Origin: Wuchereria bancrofti
Lineage: Eukaryota > Nematoda > Chromadorea > Rhabditida > Onchocercidae
DNA length: 64,000 bases
Assembly: GCA_005281725.1 (NCBI GenBank)
Contig: SSBO01000012.1
Coordinates: 17,836,561-17,900,560 of the forward strand
Reading direction: 5' to 3'
The position numbers and the translations under genes were made by a program. Position 1 is the first letter of the stretch; each line of letters opens with the position of its first letter. The notes under the pieces were generated by a model that worked only from the letters and a program-made list of their open reading frames with translations, was not told the DNA's origin and did not search any database. This document shows, one piece after another, positions 53,901 through 64,000 of the stretch.

Positions 53901-56900
53901 TCTCAGACGAAGAAACCCAAAAATCTAAAAACCTAAAAACATAACAAATTTGCATCCCATCTGATAATTAGGATTTTTCAAAACAATGGCACTGAAAAAA
54001 CTTCCAAACAGAAGATATGAAACTACTAACGTTAAATAAAGTAATTTACATACTTGTGGATCATCTGCTGAAATCTGCTCGAACTGAGCTTGATTGGTCA
54101 ATAACATCTGCATAATTTCATTCGCATCTTTGACGAACTGTAAATAAAATATCGAGAAAAAATAACGAAGAAAAACATCCGATAAATTTGAAAAAAAAAA
54201 AATATATATATATGAAGCATAAAATGAACTGGAAACAGTATGAAAGAAACAAACCTTTTCTTTTCCTACTGCTAACCCGATCAAAGATATACATTCGATA
54301 GTTTTACCACGAAGAGTATTCAGTTCATCAACATTTGAATTTTGTAAAATATACTTCAATGGAGGCATAAAGCTTAAAAAACAAATTTAAAATTTTCACT
54401 TCAACTAAACTTTATTATAAAAAAAGATCAATAGCGTCACGGATGCAGAAGCTATTTTTCTACTAACCCATCTATATTAATAAAATTATACCTGTCGTAA
54501 AACGTAACAAACAGATCTTGAGCAGCATCTGCAACTGATGCTATAGTTGTGATGATCTGTTCCAACACAAGTTTCTTGCCGCGTTCCAAAAACTTAAAGA
54601 ATTTTAGACATTGAATAGTCTATAACAAATGTTAAACTTCAAGGAGTAATTAAATGTACCATCAAATTTTTACGAGTTCTACTTTAAACCTACTAACAGT
54701 TTCATAGAAAGACTACCTGTTTGAAAGTATGGTCCAAAACAAATTCTAGTTTCTCCATTATTTGCGGAAGATAAACTGCAATGATATTTTTTGGACAATC
54801 TTCACTAAAGTTGACAAGTGCAGCTCCAGCATGAGCCGCAGCGCGCGGACAATTCAGATCAATCAGAAGAGTGCATAAACCATTGACAACCTAGAAATTT
54901 ATGTGGATACTGTGACATGTTTATTTCAAATTCCATGTGCCAATCGACAAATAATTAAATTTTCAAATAAATATAACAGCAGACATAAATATCAATAAGT
55001 TGATGAAATCTTGAATTGCCGAATCAACCTTTTCATGACATTTCTTCTGAAGTGTTGGTGAAAAATCACTTGACATTTGTCCTAAAGCATTACAAGCTGC
55101 ATAACGTACACGCGGATGCTGAAAACAGCTAGTCGGAAATAAACAAAGAATCAAAACTGATAAGTAAAATTCAAAAGAGTCTGGAATTTGACTCACAGAG
55201 TCTCCTAAAAATGGCAGAACATTGTTAACAATTTCTTCGATAAGTGGTTCCATCTGACGTTTACATCCTTCTCCAATAGTAGAAATCCCCATAATCGCCG
55301 CGTGTCGGTTTTTCCAATTTTCAACTAAACTCCTGCTCAATTTTCTATATCAAACAATATGATATGAGAAAGTACCAACATAAAGTTCAATTAAACAGGG
55401 AGGATTTAAGAAATAAGATGAAAATAAACCATCTTGCATCATGCGTGGCACAATATGCAAAAACGAATTCAACACAAATTTGCCTCCCAAACTACACGAT
55501 ATACGATCCAATGATGACTCTCCAATACCAGCATTACTAAATGTTTCGGGATTATGAATTTTTTAATACCAAGTCACTGACAACTGTTTATATATATTTC
55601 AATAAGAAAAGAAATTAAAACAAGCTTACTCCTCTCCACTATCTTCATCAGCATTATCGCAGTTCAACCATTCTTCTGTGTCATCATCAAGTTCAGTCAT
55701 CAGATCTAGACACTGTTCTACTGAAATAAGTTGTGTACTGATCTCCTCAGATTACGCATCCCAATCAAACAAACGATAATTTCATCAAGTGATGGGCTCC
55801 ATGAAATTTGTTTCTCCAATCACAATTCACTTGGAAGAAAACAGCCACTACCACTAAACATACATAATGCTGGAATGAAGGACGATGCTTTCTTTTTGAC
55901 CATACCAGTAGCATTCTCACACAATGATACCATTACTTCGAGAGCACTGTGTCGATATGAATCATCCTTTTGTATATCTCCGACTGTCTGGAAATGTGTA
56001 AAAACTGATTCGGAAAATACATGACAAAGATTATCAGAAATTCGGCATGTTATTAAACCATCTTTTTATAAAAAACATTGACTTCATCAAAAATAGCAAA
56101 GAAAACATCATGTTTGAATTTTTGGACATCCCTGATTGAATCTTATGACATCTAGAACTGAAAGGAAAAAACAGTTAAATTAGCAAATTTGAAAGCTTAT
56201 AAATGGATGAAACAGAAACATCAATTTCATAGCAATAATGCGTGTACGTGTGCATAGAAATGGGTACTGTATACCACCCATTCTTCTAAAGAGTGACATG
56301 ATACCTTTTATAACTAAATAACCAGGAGAGAGCTATCAGGAGAAAGGTAGAGAAACGGATAGTACCAGCATATCTGATTTAGTTTTGGTTATTCAGCTTG
56401 AACTTCTTTCGAAGACAATGAATTATCGAGGCTGCTGTATCTCAGCATGAATAAAATGTGAACTAATAAACAGCAAGTAACAACAGTACCGATGTGCAGA
56501 GTGTAAATACATCATTTAGGTGTGGCTGTAGAGTTTTCGGGACACTTGTTGCGAGATCTCCCAAGCACTGCAACGGTACATCATCATCATCTTCCGTAGC
56601 TACCACGTGCTGACAGACCTGTAATAGGTCAGTATAAAAAAAATCGATAGTGAAATTAAAAAAGGCGAAAAATTCAGAAAACCCAAGGGGAAAAAAACCT
56701 GGATAACTGCAGGAACTTGGTCAGAAAGAGATCTAATAACTCTGTCATCTTCTTCATTTTCACACATGAAAGCAACATATGCGCGTACTGCAGCAGTTCT
56801 AACTGATCCTTTGCTACTATAAAGTAGTGATGATTGGAACATCTGTTTGATTCCAGGAAGATATCGATCTTGATCACATCCAAAAACAGATGGAACATTT

Positions 56901-58155
56901 CTGTAAAATGCATACATATCAATTTCTGAATTATAAAAAATCGAACTATTATAATATAGAGCAGATATTGAAACGAAAGATATTATAGGATATGAAAAGG
57001 ATGAAGATCTATAAAAAGAGCAAACCAAATCTTTCTGTCTGCTCTAAAGTGAAATTTTTTTGAAAGAATAGGAGGAAAGATATTTTCGATATCTCTTTAA
57101 AAATACTAAGCATGACGTTTCATAACTCATTTATGCTATTTTTACTAATCTCATCCATCACCAATTCTTATTAGATCAAGCATGATCTATAAAACGAAGC
57201 AATCAACTCACTCCAGTAAGATCATGCCTGTTTCACGTAACATGGCAGCATCTGAAGAAGCACATAATTCCAAGAACTGAATAACACCTGACCAGCTTTG
57301 GCGTCCTGTTTCGGTCTCTAAAATTTACTTCTAATGCTTCTTTAAACAGCAAAGACAAAACAAACAATAGAAGGTCCAGAAACAGAAATCACTGACTTTA
57401 ACCTCAGTTAGACAGAACTTATATGAAAGGATTCCTAACCCTGTTTCACAAGAATATTTGAACTAAGTGTTGAAACCTGATTTTCAATAGTTAAAAATGT
57501 TTGGGTATACCAAATCTCAAACTGCTACATTATAAAATCTCTTAAATAAAAAAAAAGATTGAAAATACCAATAGTAGATCGAGCAACTTCAGCAATGACA
57601 TCAGTCAAACGTTTTCGAAGCACGGCGTTCTGCTCTTCAGTAGCTGATTTTAAAAGCTGCTCACAAAACTGCTGCTGATTTTCTTTTGACCAAGCAGGCC
57701 ATAACTCATCCCATCTGTTCGACAAAATTCTTCGCATTAATACTAGACACAATGACCGTGTCTGGAAATCATTTAGAACATCAACCTTCACTTATCAGCA
57801 AAGAATACCTGATTTATGAAATTTGCATTATCCCAAATAAATCAAATGAATGTACAATTTTTTACAAACAATGCATGGAATCTGTAACGTTAAGTGCTTA
57901 CTCTCGATACAACACCACATTGCATAACTCACATCAAATAATTAAAGAGAAAATAATCTTTCATTTGGAAAAAAAAAAAACATTCAGGGACCATACCTCA
58001 ACACCAGCATTTTGGTCCATAAATAATTGAAATAATAGCTGGGCCTTTGTTAATAATTCAATATTATCATACTGTTTTTCTGCTTCTTTTCTTGCTTCGT
58101 TTTCAGGAAAAAGCATGCGAGTGATTAAGTTGTTGAAGTCTTGCAAACTAGTCAT
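50911..58155 (-). CDS. imb-3: Importin-5 (karyopherin beta-3, IMB-3-like), complete, 21 exons
   Basis: HEAT-repeat nuclear import receptor. Exons 5' to 3': 57997-58155, 57569-57761, 57212-57317, 56699-56900, 56490-56618, 55864-55987, 55630-55720, 55430-55536, 55197-55324, 55029-55118, 54717-54890, 54492-54619, 54255-54372, 54054-54137, 53607-53811, 53260-53406, 52357-53037, 52034-52173, 51650-51741, 51294-51444, 50911-50997. They join in frame to 1111 aa, close to human importin-5 (about 1100). The start is the ATG at 58155 ([19 protein letters not shown]); the upstream in-frame codons have no ATG. The order of landmarks follows the human protein: early acidic loop [20 protein letters not shown], then [55 protein letters not shown], the acidic [14 protein letters not shown] loop, [13 protein letters not shown] and [11 protein letters not shown] near the C-terminus. 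No lesion was found. Confidence 0.94.
51782..51820. repeat. Perfect hairpin, 17-bp arms, 5-base loop; imperfect in copy A
   Basis: Arms 51782-51798 and 51804-51820 with loop CCAAA, in importin-5 intron 18. The copy A homologue (23623-23664) has only 8-bp matching arms (CCAGCATT / AATGCTGG) and loop TTTGG, the exact reverse complement of the B loop. Confidence 0.93.
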
Positions 58156-58632
58156 TGTTTTAAAATTGTGCAATTTATGTGGCTCTTTGTATAAAAAACA
58201 ACGAACGTGAGACCTGAAAATGAACTGATTAAATGATGTGAAGAGATTAGGCGAAACTAAAAAATATCACCACAATTAATATTTTATATTCAACATTCAG
58301 GTAGAATCTGTTTGTAAAACAACAGAAATTCTGAAAGCATACTACACTCTAACATTCGGTGGTCTCAACAATCAAAGATTTGATTAATCATACCATCCGC
58401 ATAATCCAATTAGAACAATTTATTGGGGAAGATAAGTTAAAGAAGTTATCTACATCATGCTTACTTTTGCAAATTCCTGCAACGGTTAACGATAGAAACA
58501 CTCATAAAACCTGATCTGGTTATTTTTTGTACACAGTAGGATGAAACTTAGAAACACGTGAAGCATGTAGAAAGAGTTAAATTCCCATATTTACACACTA
58601 AACAATTTACAGGCTTACACACTACAGCATCG

Positions 58633-58778
58633 TTTCTGATACTCAAATGGAGCATAGTGAACTGCAATTTGTAATTGATGGTTCGGTGAATCAAAGTAGA
58701 AGAATTTCTGATACTTAAATGGAAGCATAGTGAATTGCGATTTGTAATTTGATGGTTCGGTGAATCGAAGTAGAAGAA
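58633..58778. repeat. Tandem duplication, two units of 72 and 74 bp
   Basis: 58633-58704 and 58705-58778 both run from TTTCTGATACT to GTAGAAGAA, differing by a few substitutions and two single-base gains. Confidence 0.9.
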
Positions 58779-59371
58779 CTGTGAATCCAGTCACTGCGCG
58801 GGGACTCGATGAAAACGCGTCTCAACATGATGCAGTCTCTTTTTTGCGAAACCCATTTTTGCAACAGAATTAGTTTTCTGACAACATAAACACTGCTACC
58901 TTCAACTACTTCGTTTATCAGGAAACGAACAGCTTAGCAACTACAAAATCTCGCCATCTAGCCAGTTCGTCATCCGCCAACAATCACATATCTAGTTCAG
59001 TTGCCCTATTTGAAAATAAGAAAATTCGATCAATTTGTAAAAACAAGACAGAAGCATTTTCACCAAGATCGATCAAGCAAGAAAAAAGTGAGAACTTATT
59101 TCGCAAAGCATTCTGAACTTTTCATACTGAAGTCGATTTTATACAATAACCGATTTTAGGTATATATGTGTATGTAGGTGAACACAAATCTCTTTCACTT
59201 CGTATTTAATCAAACCATTAAAAATATAATTATTGGTCCGACTGTGTGACGTAAGAGAGATCACTAAATGACCTGTCCTTATTTAAACAGAACGAAGGGA
59301 ATCATACATAACAAGGATCAGGAACTAAATACCTAAACTCGGGCAAACCTGCCCCGAACGAGTCTCGCAAA

Positions 59372-59450
59372 CATCAGCCCAAAATCACCTCCTTCCGTAG
59401 CCTATGTCACCTCCATCAGCCCAAAGTCACCTCCTTCCGTAGCCTATCAC
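59372..59450. repeat. Tandem duplication, 42-bp unit, two copies
   Basis: Both units start CATCAGCCCAAA and contain CACCTCCTTCCGTAGCCTAT, with one substitution and a short gap in the second. The stretch is more GC-rich than its surroundings. Confidence 0.9.
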
Positions 59451-59620
59451 TTCGTTTTTCGAAAATGTCCCCTACTGCAGCACTATATTGCGGGAGAAAG
59501 TTTCTCCTAGGCCGGAGGAAGATACATAATTAGACAGGTGTGGTAGCTTGAGATCGATCTTCGTCTATTCTCAACTGCAAGTAATTTAGAAAGTTTATTC
59601 CTTCCCTTCAACTCCTTAAA

Positions 59621-59824
59621 TTACAGAATGCCAAGTGTCTTCCTAAGATCTAACTGCGTGTATTGCAATTCTGTGATTCCTGCATCAAATAGTTTCGATA
59701 TTTCTTGCAATATTTCTAAGGGTTATGTTTGTTCCCATTTTCCGTCGATTGGTTCTAATTCTCTAAGAGCATTTCTGAGTTGACTTTTGCAACCAATCAA
59801 AGAAACGATTGCTCCTATATATAA
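59621..59824 (-). other. Broken open frame, possible relic of a mobile element or gene
   Basis: A 67-codon minus-strand frame is interrupted by one TAA (59723-59725). It reads QLRNALRELEPIDGKWEQT before the stop and EILQEISKLFDAGITELQYT after it, both protein-like and in the same frame. I do not recognise the family. A retroelement remnant is a guess. Confidence 0.35.
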
Positions 59825-60273
59825 CTAAATGTATGATCTACACAGAAATAAATGCAAACTTAACCGTGAGTAGAGATAGGAGACAAGATAAGATTCGCTT
59901 GGTTTGGTGTTACACAATACCGCCGTACATCTCTCTAAGGACCGAAAGAAAGAGGGTTAGGAGGAAAATGAGTTCATACGAAGCATCCTGTCTATTATGT
60001 TATTGATTGCAGTTTCTAAGATATCCTGTATAAGTCTGAAATCCGCCTTGACTTCTCAATACTCGAGTATTTCTGTTCGAAATGCGTATTGATTGCAGAG
60101 TGTATTAGTCTTCGATGAGTCATAATAGCTATGTGATGATTTGACAAGAGAAGTTTTCGCTTTTTCTTTACGAAGAGTAACTGCACATTCTTCTTCCCAA
60201 ACGGTAGAGAAAAAAAGTCAGGAAAGGAGTGAGAAAGAGTGATTGGAAAGAGCATTTGTTTCTTTTACATCCT

Positions 60274-60313
60274 TCTAAGTAAAATGCATGTTAGAGCTGG
60301 GTTAACACATGGT
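60274..60313. repeat. 40-bp direct repeat, left copy
   Basis: Matches 61197-61236 at 38 of 40 positions, same orientation. The pair brackets the three GET4 exons. Confidence 0.93.
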
Positions 60314-60382
60314 ACTGATTCGTATTCTTTTCTTATTTTTGATACAGTTGTTCAATTTAGCACGAATGTTTTTAAAAGATAC

Positions 60383-61107
60383 CTCTTTATTAGCAATACA
60401 TATTATAGTAAAATGTAGAAAGTTGAGCAATGGAAATGGATACGGAAATCCACTTCTAATATCCGGATGAATATCACAATAGCACTGCAGTAATTTTAAG
60501 GCACTCTTCGGCTTACGGTCGCATAGCATCTACAAATAGTAGCAGTGAATGCGAAACACATTCTGTTCTAATAAGAAAGAATAAAGCTTTCAAGAATATT
60601 AAGGAAGATAATATAGATTTCTCTATATAATATAGAATGGTATCAGTCAATATCATAGTTTGTTTAAAAGGTAACTGAATTAACCTGCAGAACAGCTTGT
60701 GCTATGAACAAGTCTTTTTCCGTAGTATACCCGTACTTCATCTGATATTCACTGAGAAACACTGCAAATGTCTGAAATTAAAATCTTCATATTAAAATGA
60801 ACTCAGAAGAATTAAAGATCTTCTAAAACGAGAAAAAGACATAAAAGTTATAAGAAACAGCTGCACAATAAAGTGTAATTAAATTGGCTAAATCAATATT
60901 GCTTGCTAAACTGCACTGATAGAAGACATCAAGATGTCACAAACCAAACAGTGCATGCTCTATTGAAAGCCAGAAATTCAACTGAATCGTTGATAAATTA
61001 TAAAAATGAAAAAAGTAAAAAAGCCTACTTCTGGATTATCAGAATACATAAAATGACTTCTCGCGTTGATGTAATTTCCTTCACGCCACAGCAACTTTGC
61101 AATGCGA
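60383..61107 (-). CDS. GET4 homologue, three internal exons only (partial)
   Basis: GET4 is the alpha-solenoid partner of GET5/UBL4A and GET3, handing tail-anchored proteins to the ER insertion route. Exons 5' to 3': 61029-61107, 60685-60771, 60383-60529, joining in phase. The reading RIAKLLWREGNYINARSHF, then EKDLFIAQAVLQ, then CDRKPKSALKLLQ and PLLNFLHFTIICIANKE follows the C-terminal half of human GET4 (LLALTLWKEQNY..., VDMFVAQAVLQFL, PLLNFIWFLLLAV). I found neither the N-terminal exons to the right, where the GST gene starts about 730 bases away, nor a convincing C-terminal exon to the left. A weak candidate near 60001-60110 does not fit the phase. It may be a gene fragment. Confidence 0.75.
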
Positions 61108-61196
61108 CTAAAACGGTATCAGTTGAATTTAAAAACAAGAATGAAATGAAAACAAAATATTTCAGGAGTCTTCAAAATGATTGATTTATAAGTCAA

Positions 61197-61236
61197 TCTA
61201 AATAAAATGCATGTTAGAGTTGGGTTAACACATGGT
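61197..61236. repeat. 40-bp direct repeat, right copy
   Basis: See 60274-60313. The start-to-start distance is 923 bases. Confidence 0.93.
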
Positions 61237-61832
61237 TATCAGTTATCCTTTGAATTATCAATTTACTACAGTAGCTTCAACTGCACTGATTGCGGTACTT
61301 CATCGTGTTATCTATTACAGATTGAACTCTCTTCATCTCACTGTTATTGCAAATCGTCCCCTTTGTCTCACTCTGCACAACATGGTTGGCGATGTTTCAC
61401 ACTTTTATTTTTTCTAATAATGGGAGGAAAGCAGTTGGACCGGTGTGAAGTGTGTCAGTGGGGAAGATGTCAAATGCCATTTTTTAATTGTAATTGTCTT
61501 TGTTGTGGTCTTTTTTTTCCATCGATCTCTTTCCCAATTTCTCGTCTAAATTTGTTTCTAGAATACGTTATTGTTAAATGTTGTTTTTCTAACTTATGTC
61601 ATAGATTATATTGACAGTGGTGTAGTTACAAGTTTGTTTACCATTGTTTCAATATCACTGAAATTAGGAAAAGTTGATTTACTTAAAAGATTTTGCTAGG
61701 GACAGATCAACTCGATCTGTCCCTAGCAAAATTGTAAATGCACACAAGCTTTTGCAGACAAATAACACATATTATTTAAGTACGTCAGTTATTCCAAGAA
61801 CATTTGCAGGTGAACAATTGCATCGTTGAGTA
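61237..61832. other. Upstream region of the GST gene
   Basis: No gene is supported. A cysteine-rich open frame (61207-61614) is rejected. It contains the hairpin at 61690-61732 and an acceptor-like TTTGCAG ending at 61809, 24 bases before the GST start, a possible spliced-leader site. Confidence 0.5.
61690..61732. repeat. Perfect hairpin, 19-bp arms, 5-base loop
   Basis: Arms 61690-61708 and 61714-61732 around AACTC, about 100 bases before the GST start codon. No T-run follows directly. Confidence 0.95.
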
Positions 61833-63781
61833 ATGAGTTATAAACTGACGTATTTCCCTATCCGAGGCAAGTTTTCCAGATCATTTCCGGAGCGTTCATG
61901 ATTGTGAATATATTCTACATCTCTTCATTTTCCCACAATTTTGTAATGCTTTTAGTGATGATGTTATGCTTCCATTCCGTTTCATGGCTTTCCTCATCGT
62001 CTTCGGTACTTTGTACTGCATGAGAGCTATTGGATAAGATCAGAAATTGATTAAGTTCGCAATCCAAAAATTGAGAAGAAAGAACATTGTGACCAAGCCA
62101 AGGGACTAAACCATTGATAACCTAATTACCTTAGAGCTATCACATATGATAAACTACAAATGATGATGGTTTTCATCCTTGATGATGGTTCATCTACTAC
62201 TTTTGTTTTCATTTTCTCTTTTTATTTCATTTATTGCTTTTTGAGTTTTCCTTTTCATTTTAGGCTTGGCTGAACCAATTCGTTTAGTACTGGTTGATCA
62301 AGGTATAAAGTTTACTGATGATCGTATCAATGCAAGTGATTGGCCTTCTATGAAATCACACTTTGTAAACTATTTTGCTACGTAATGCTTATTTGACCCG
62401 TAAATACAGCACTGTTTTTAGTTATATGAAAATTCGAAGAAAATCATATGTTTGTTAACTGTTTATTCTGTTTGTTCAGCATTTTGGACAACTACCTTGT
62501 CTTTACGATGGTGATCATCAAATTGTGCAGTCCGGTGCTATTCTGAGACATCTTGCTCGCAAACATAGTAACTGTTTGTGCTGTTTTGATCTCTGTAATT
62601 TTCTTGATAGAATCCAGTGCAAAATAGAGCAATTTGTTGTTGAATTTTCAGTAGTTTGCAGATTACAGGTAGTTACAGCAGTCATTCTGTTTATGCAGTT
62701 AACACTGATGATTCTTTCATATAGATTTAAATGGTGGAAATGAACTGGAAACGACACATATTGATATGTTCTGTGAAGGCATCCGTGATCTACATACCAA
62801 ATATGCAAAAATGATTTACCAGGCTTATGTAAACATCTTTTACCTATTAATTGTGCTATCGTTTACGAAATTTATAGAATTGTTGGACTCGTTTTCATTA
62901 GGGTGGTTTTAATCTCGTCATTTTCAAACAGGCAACTAAAGTGATATAGATTATTTGGTCTCATTTCATATTTCTGCATATAAAATGAATTTAGTTCATT
63001 TCATTGGAAGTGGTACGCATTCCAGAATGCTAAAAATCTCTTTGTACAGAGATAAGTAATAGAGGAAAAATTAGAAAAATTAAGTACCAATAATCATTGT
63101 ATTATGATCAATTATTACTGAACCTGTTCACCAATGAATTATTCCTGCAAAAGCACGCTTATATTCATTGCTTTTTAGGACACAGAAAAGGATTCCTACA
63201 TAAAGGATATATTGCCAGTAGAGTTGGCGAAATTTGAAAAGTTGCTTGCTACACGAGACGATGGGAAAAATTTTATTCTAGGAGACAAGGTCCAGGAAAT
63301 CTTGATTAAACTGTAATTATTTTAAACTACATAGAAATACTTGTTATGGATACTATATGATTGAGATGATAAAGTTGATGACGAAATAATATTAATTCCA
63401 GCTTTAAAAGTATTGCATTAACTAAACTATGAGTTTTTAGATTTCATACGTAGATTTCGTCCTTTTCGAAGAACTTGACATTCATCAGATCCTCGATCCG
63501 CACTGCTTGGATAAATTTCCACTCTTAAAAGCTTACCATCAACGAATGGAAGATAGACCTGGACTTAAGGTTGTATCATTCCACCAAAATTTCTTCTGGG
63601 ATTCTTAAGCCAAATAAGAAATTCACAAGAAGCATCCTTTACTTTGATTAGATTTTTTTCCAGTACGATCTACACAGCTTTTTGTATTGTGTTGTACTGT
63701 GTTTTATATATTATGTTGAAGGAGTACTGCGAGCAGCGTAATGCAGCAAAGATACCAGTGAATGGAAATGGAAAACAATGA
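61833..63781 (+). CDS. gst: Pi-class glutathione S-transferase, complete, seven exons
   Basis: Cytosolic enzyme conjugating glutathione to electrophiles; in filariae it is a major detoxification enzyme. Exons: 61833-61866, 62264-62364, 62480-62567, 62725-62828, 63179-63289, 63441-63569, 63722-63781, giving 208 aa. It starts MSYKLTYFPIRGLAEPIR, with the catalytic Tyr at residue 7. The glutathione-site motif QLPCLYDGDHQIVQSGAI (cis-Pro and Ser in QSGAI) and the C-terminal-domain ILGDKISYVDFVLFEEL (N-capping S-x-x-D) are present. It ends KIPVNGNGKQ. Length and sequence agree with the Onchocerca pi-class GST as I recall it. Intron 1 uses GC (GCAAGT) instead of GT as donor, because only that junction restores the invariant IRGLAEP. 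All other introns are GT-AG. Confidence 0.97.
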
Positions 63782-64000
63782 ATGATAAATGAATGGAAAA
63801 GGAATCTAAAATCAAAAAAAAAGTCTAAAATCTCTTGCTGTTATTTCTTTTCGGGATACTGTAAAACTAGTTTCCATGCAGTTTGTGATACATTTTTATT
63901 ACTAATTTTCCAAGTAAATCAATTTTCTGTTTGCTGTTCTTTAACTTGGCATAATAATGAGAAATCTCTGGTTTTTTAAAAGAGGTCTTTGATAATGAGT
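63782..64000. other. 3' flank of the GST gene
   Basis: Only downstream sequence is visible. No other gene is supported before the window ends. Confidence 0.5.

Larger units (their letters stand above)
58156..60382. other. Intergenic between importin-5 and the GET4 fragment
   Basis: It should carry the importin-5 promoter to the right of 58155. Two local tandem duplications and one broken minus-strand open frame are listed separately. Otherwise I see no gene. Confidence 0.6.

Noticed and set aside
61207..61614. 135-codon cysteine-rich plus-strand open frame upstream of GST.
   Set aside because: Composition looks like translated T-rich spacer, it includes one of the 40-bp repeats, it overlaps another open frame, and no family resemblance is visible.
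61915..62026. Antisense 37-codon acidic open frame within GST intron 1 with an acceptor-like AG before it.
   Set aside because: Too short to support, no upstream exon found, no recognisable family.
1..64000. Bacterial or Wolbachia-derived insertions, CRISPR arrays, rRNA genes, viral genes.
   Set aside because: I saw no intronless bacterial-type frames, regularly spaced repeats, rRNA-like sequence or viral proteins. Every identified gene is spliced and nematode-like.

Overview
This is eukaryotic DNA: AT-rich, with multi-exon genes, short GT-AG introns ending in T-rich TTTCAG-like acceptors, and AT-rich microsatellites. The protein families and splicing style point to a nematode. The pi-class glutathione S-transferase at the right end reads almost exactly like the Onchocerca pi-class GST as I remember it, so I infer a filarial worm, most likely Onchocerca. 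The species cannot be decided from the window. I saw no rRNA, convincing tRNA, CRISPR array or bacterial (for example Wolbachia) segment.

Layout. Unit A (1-26783) holds an intact full-size ABCA-type lipid transporter (30 exons, 1592 aa, +), an intact UTP18 ribosome-biogenesis WD40 gene (+), and the 3' two-thirds of an importin-5 gene (-), cut at an N at 26784. The segment 26785-36802 holds a complete 12-exon beta-arrestin gene (-) with one apparent single-base deletion, followed by a gene-poor stretch. Block A' (36803-40345) repeats bases 1-3543 without gaps. After an N at 40346, unit B (40347 to about 54910) is a diverged copy of unit A. A deletion of about 12.8 kb has fused the front of the ABC transporter to the middle of UTP18, and both are pseudogenes, but the importin-5 gene is intact and runs on to a complete 5' end (50911-58155, 21 exons, 1111 aa). 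To the right lie a three-exon GET4 fragment (-) between 40-bp direct repeats and a complete seven-exon pi-class GST gene (+).

Interpretation. ABCA, UTP18 and importin-5 form a segmental duplication with complementary decay: intact ABCA and UTP18 are in A, and the complete importin-5 is in B. Parts of the layout look like assembly artefacts. Single Ns sit at 26784, 34042, 40346 and 47922. The N at 47922 lies between two copies of the same 1697 bp, and the 3543-bp A/A' repeat suggests that contig A belongs after 40345. The real order may be arrestin, unit A, unit B, GET4 fragment, GST.

The genes are not an evident pathway: lipid transport (ABCA), small-subunit rRNA processing (UTP18), nuclear import (importin-5), GPCR desensitisation (arrestin), tail-anchored protein targeting (GET4) and detoxification (GST). 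The one functional arrangement hinted at is ABCA to UTP18: same strand, 0.9 kb apart, with a candidate trans-splice acceptor 12 bases before the UTP18 start.

The most interesting fine-scale signals are a template-switch mutation caught by comparing the copies (51782-51820 versus 23623-23664), a 28-base templated insertion in the B pseudogene, a duplicated first exon of UTP18, and the single-base arrestin lesion.
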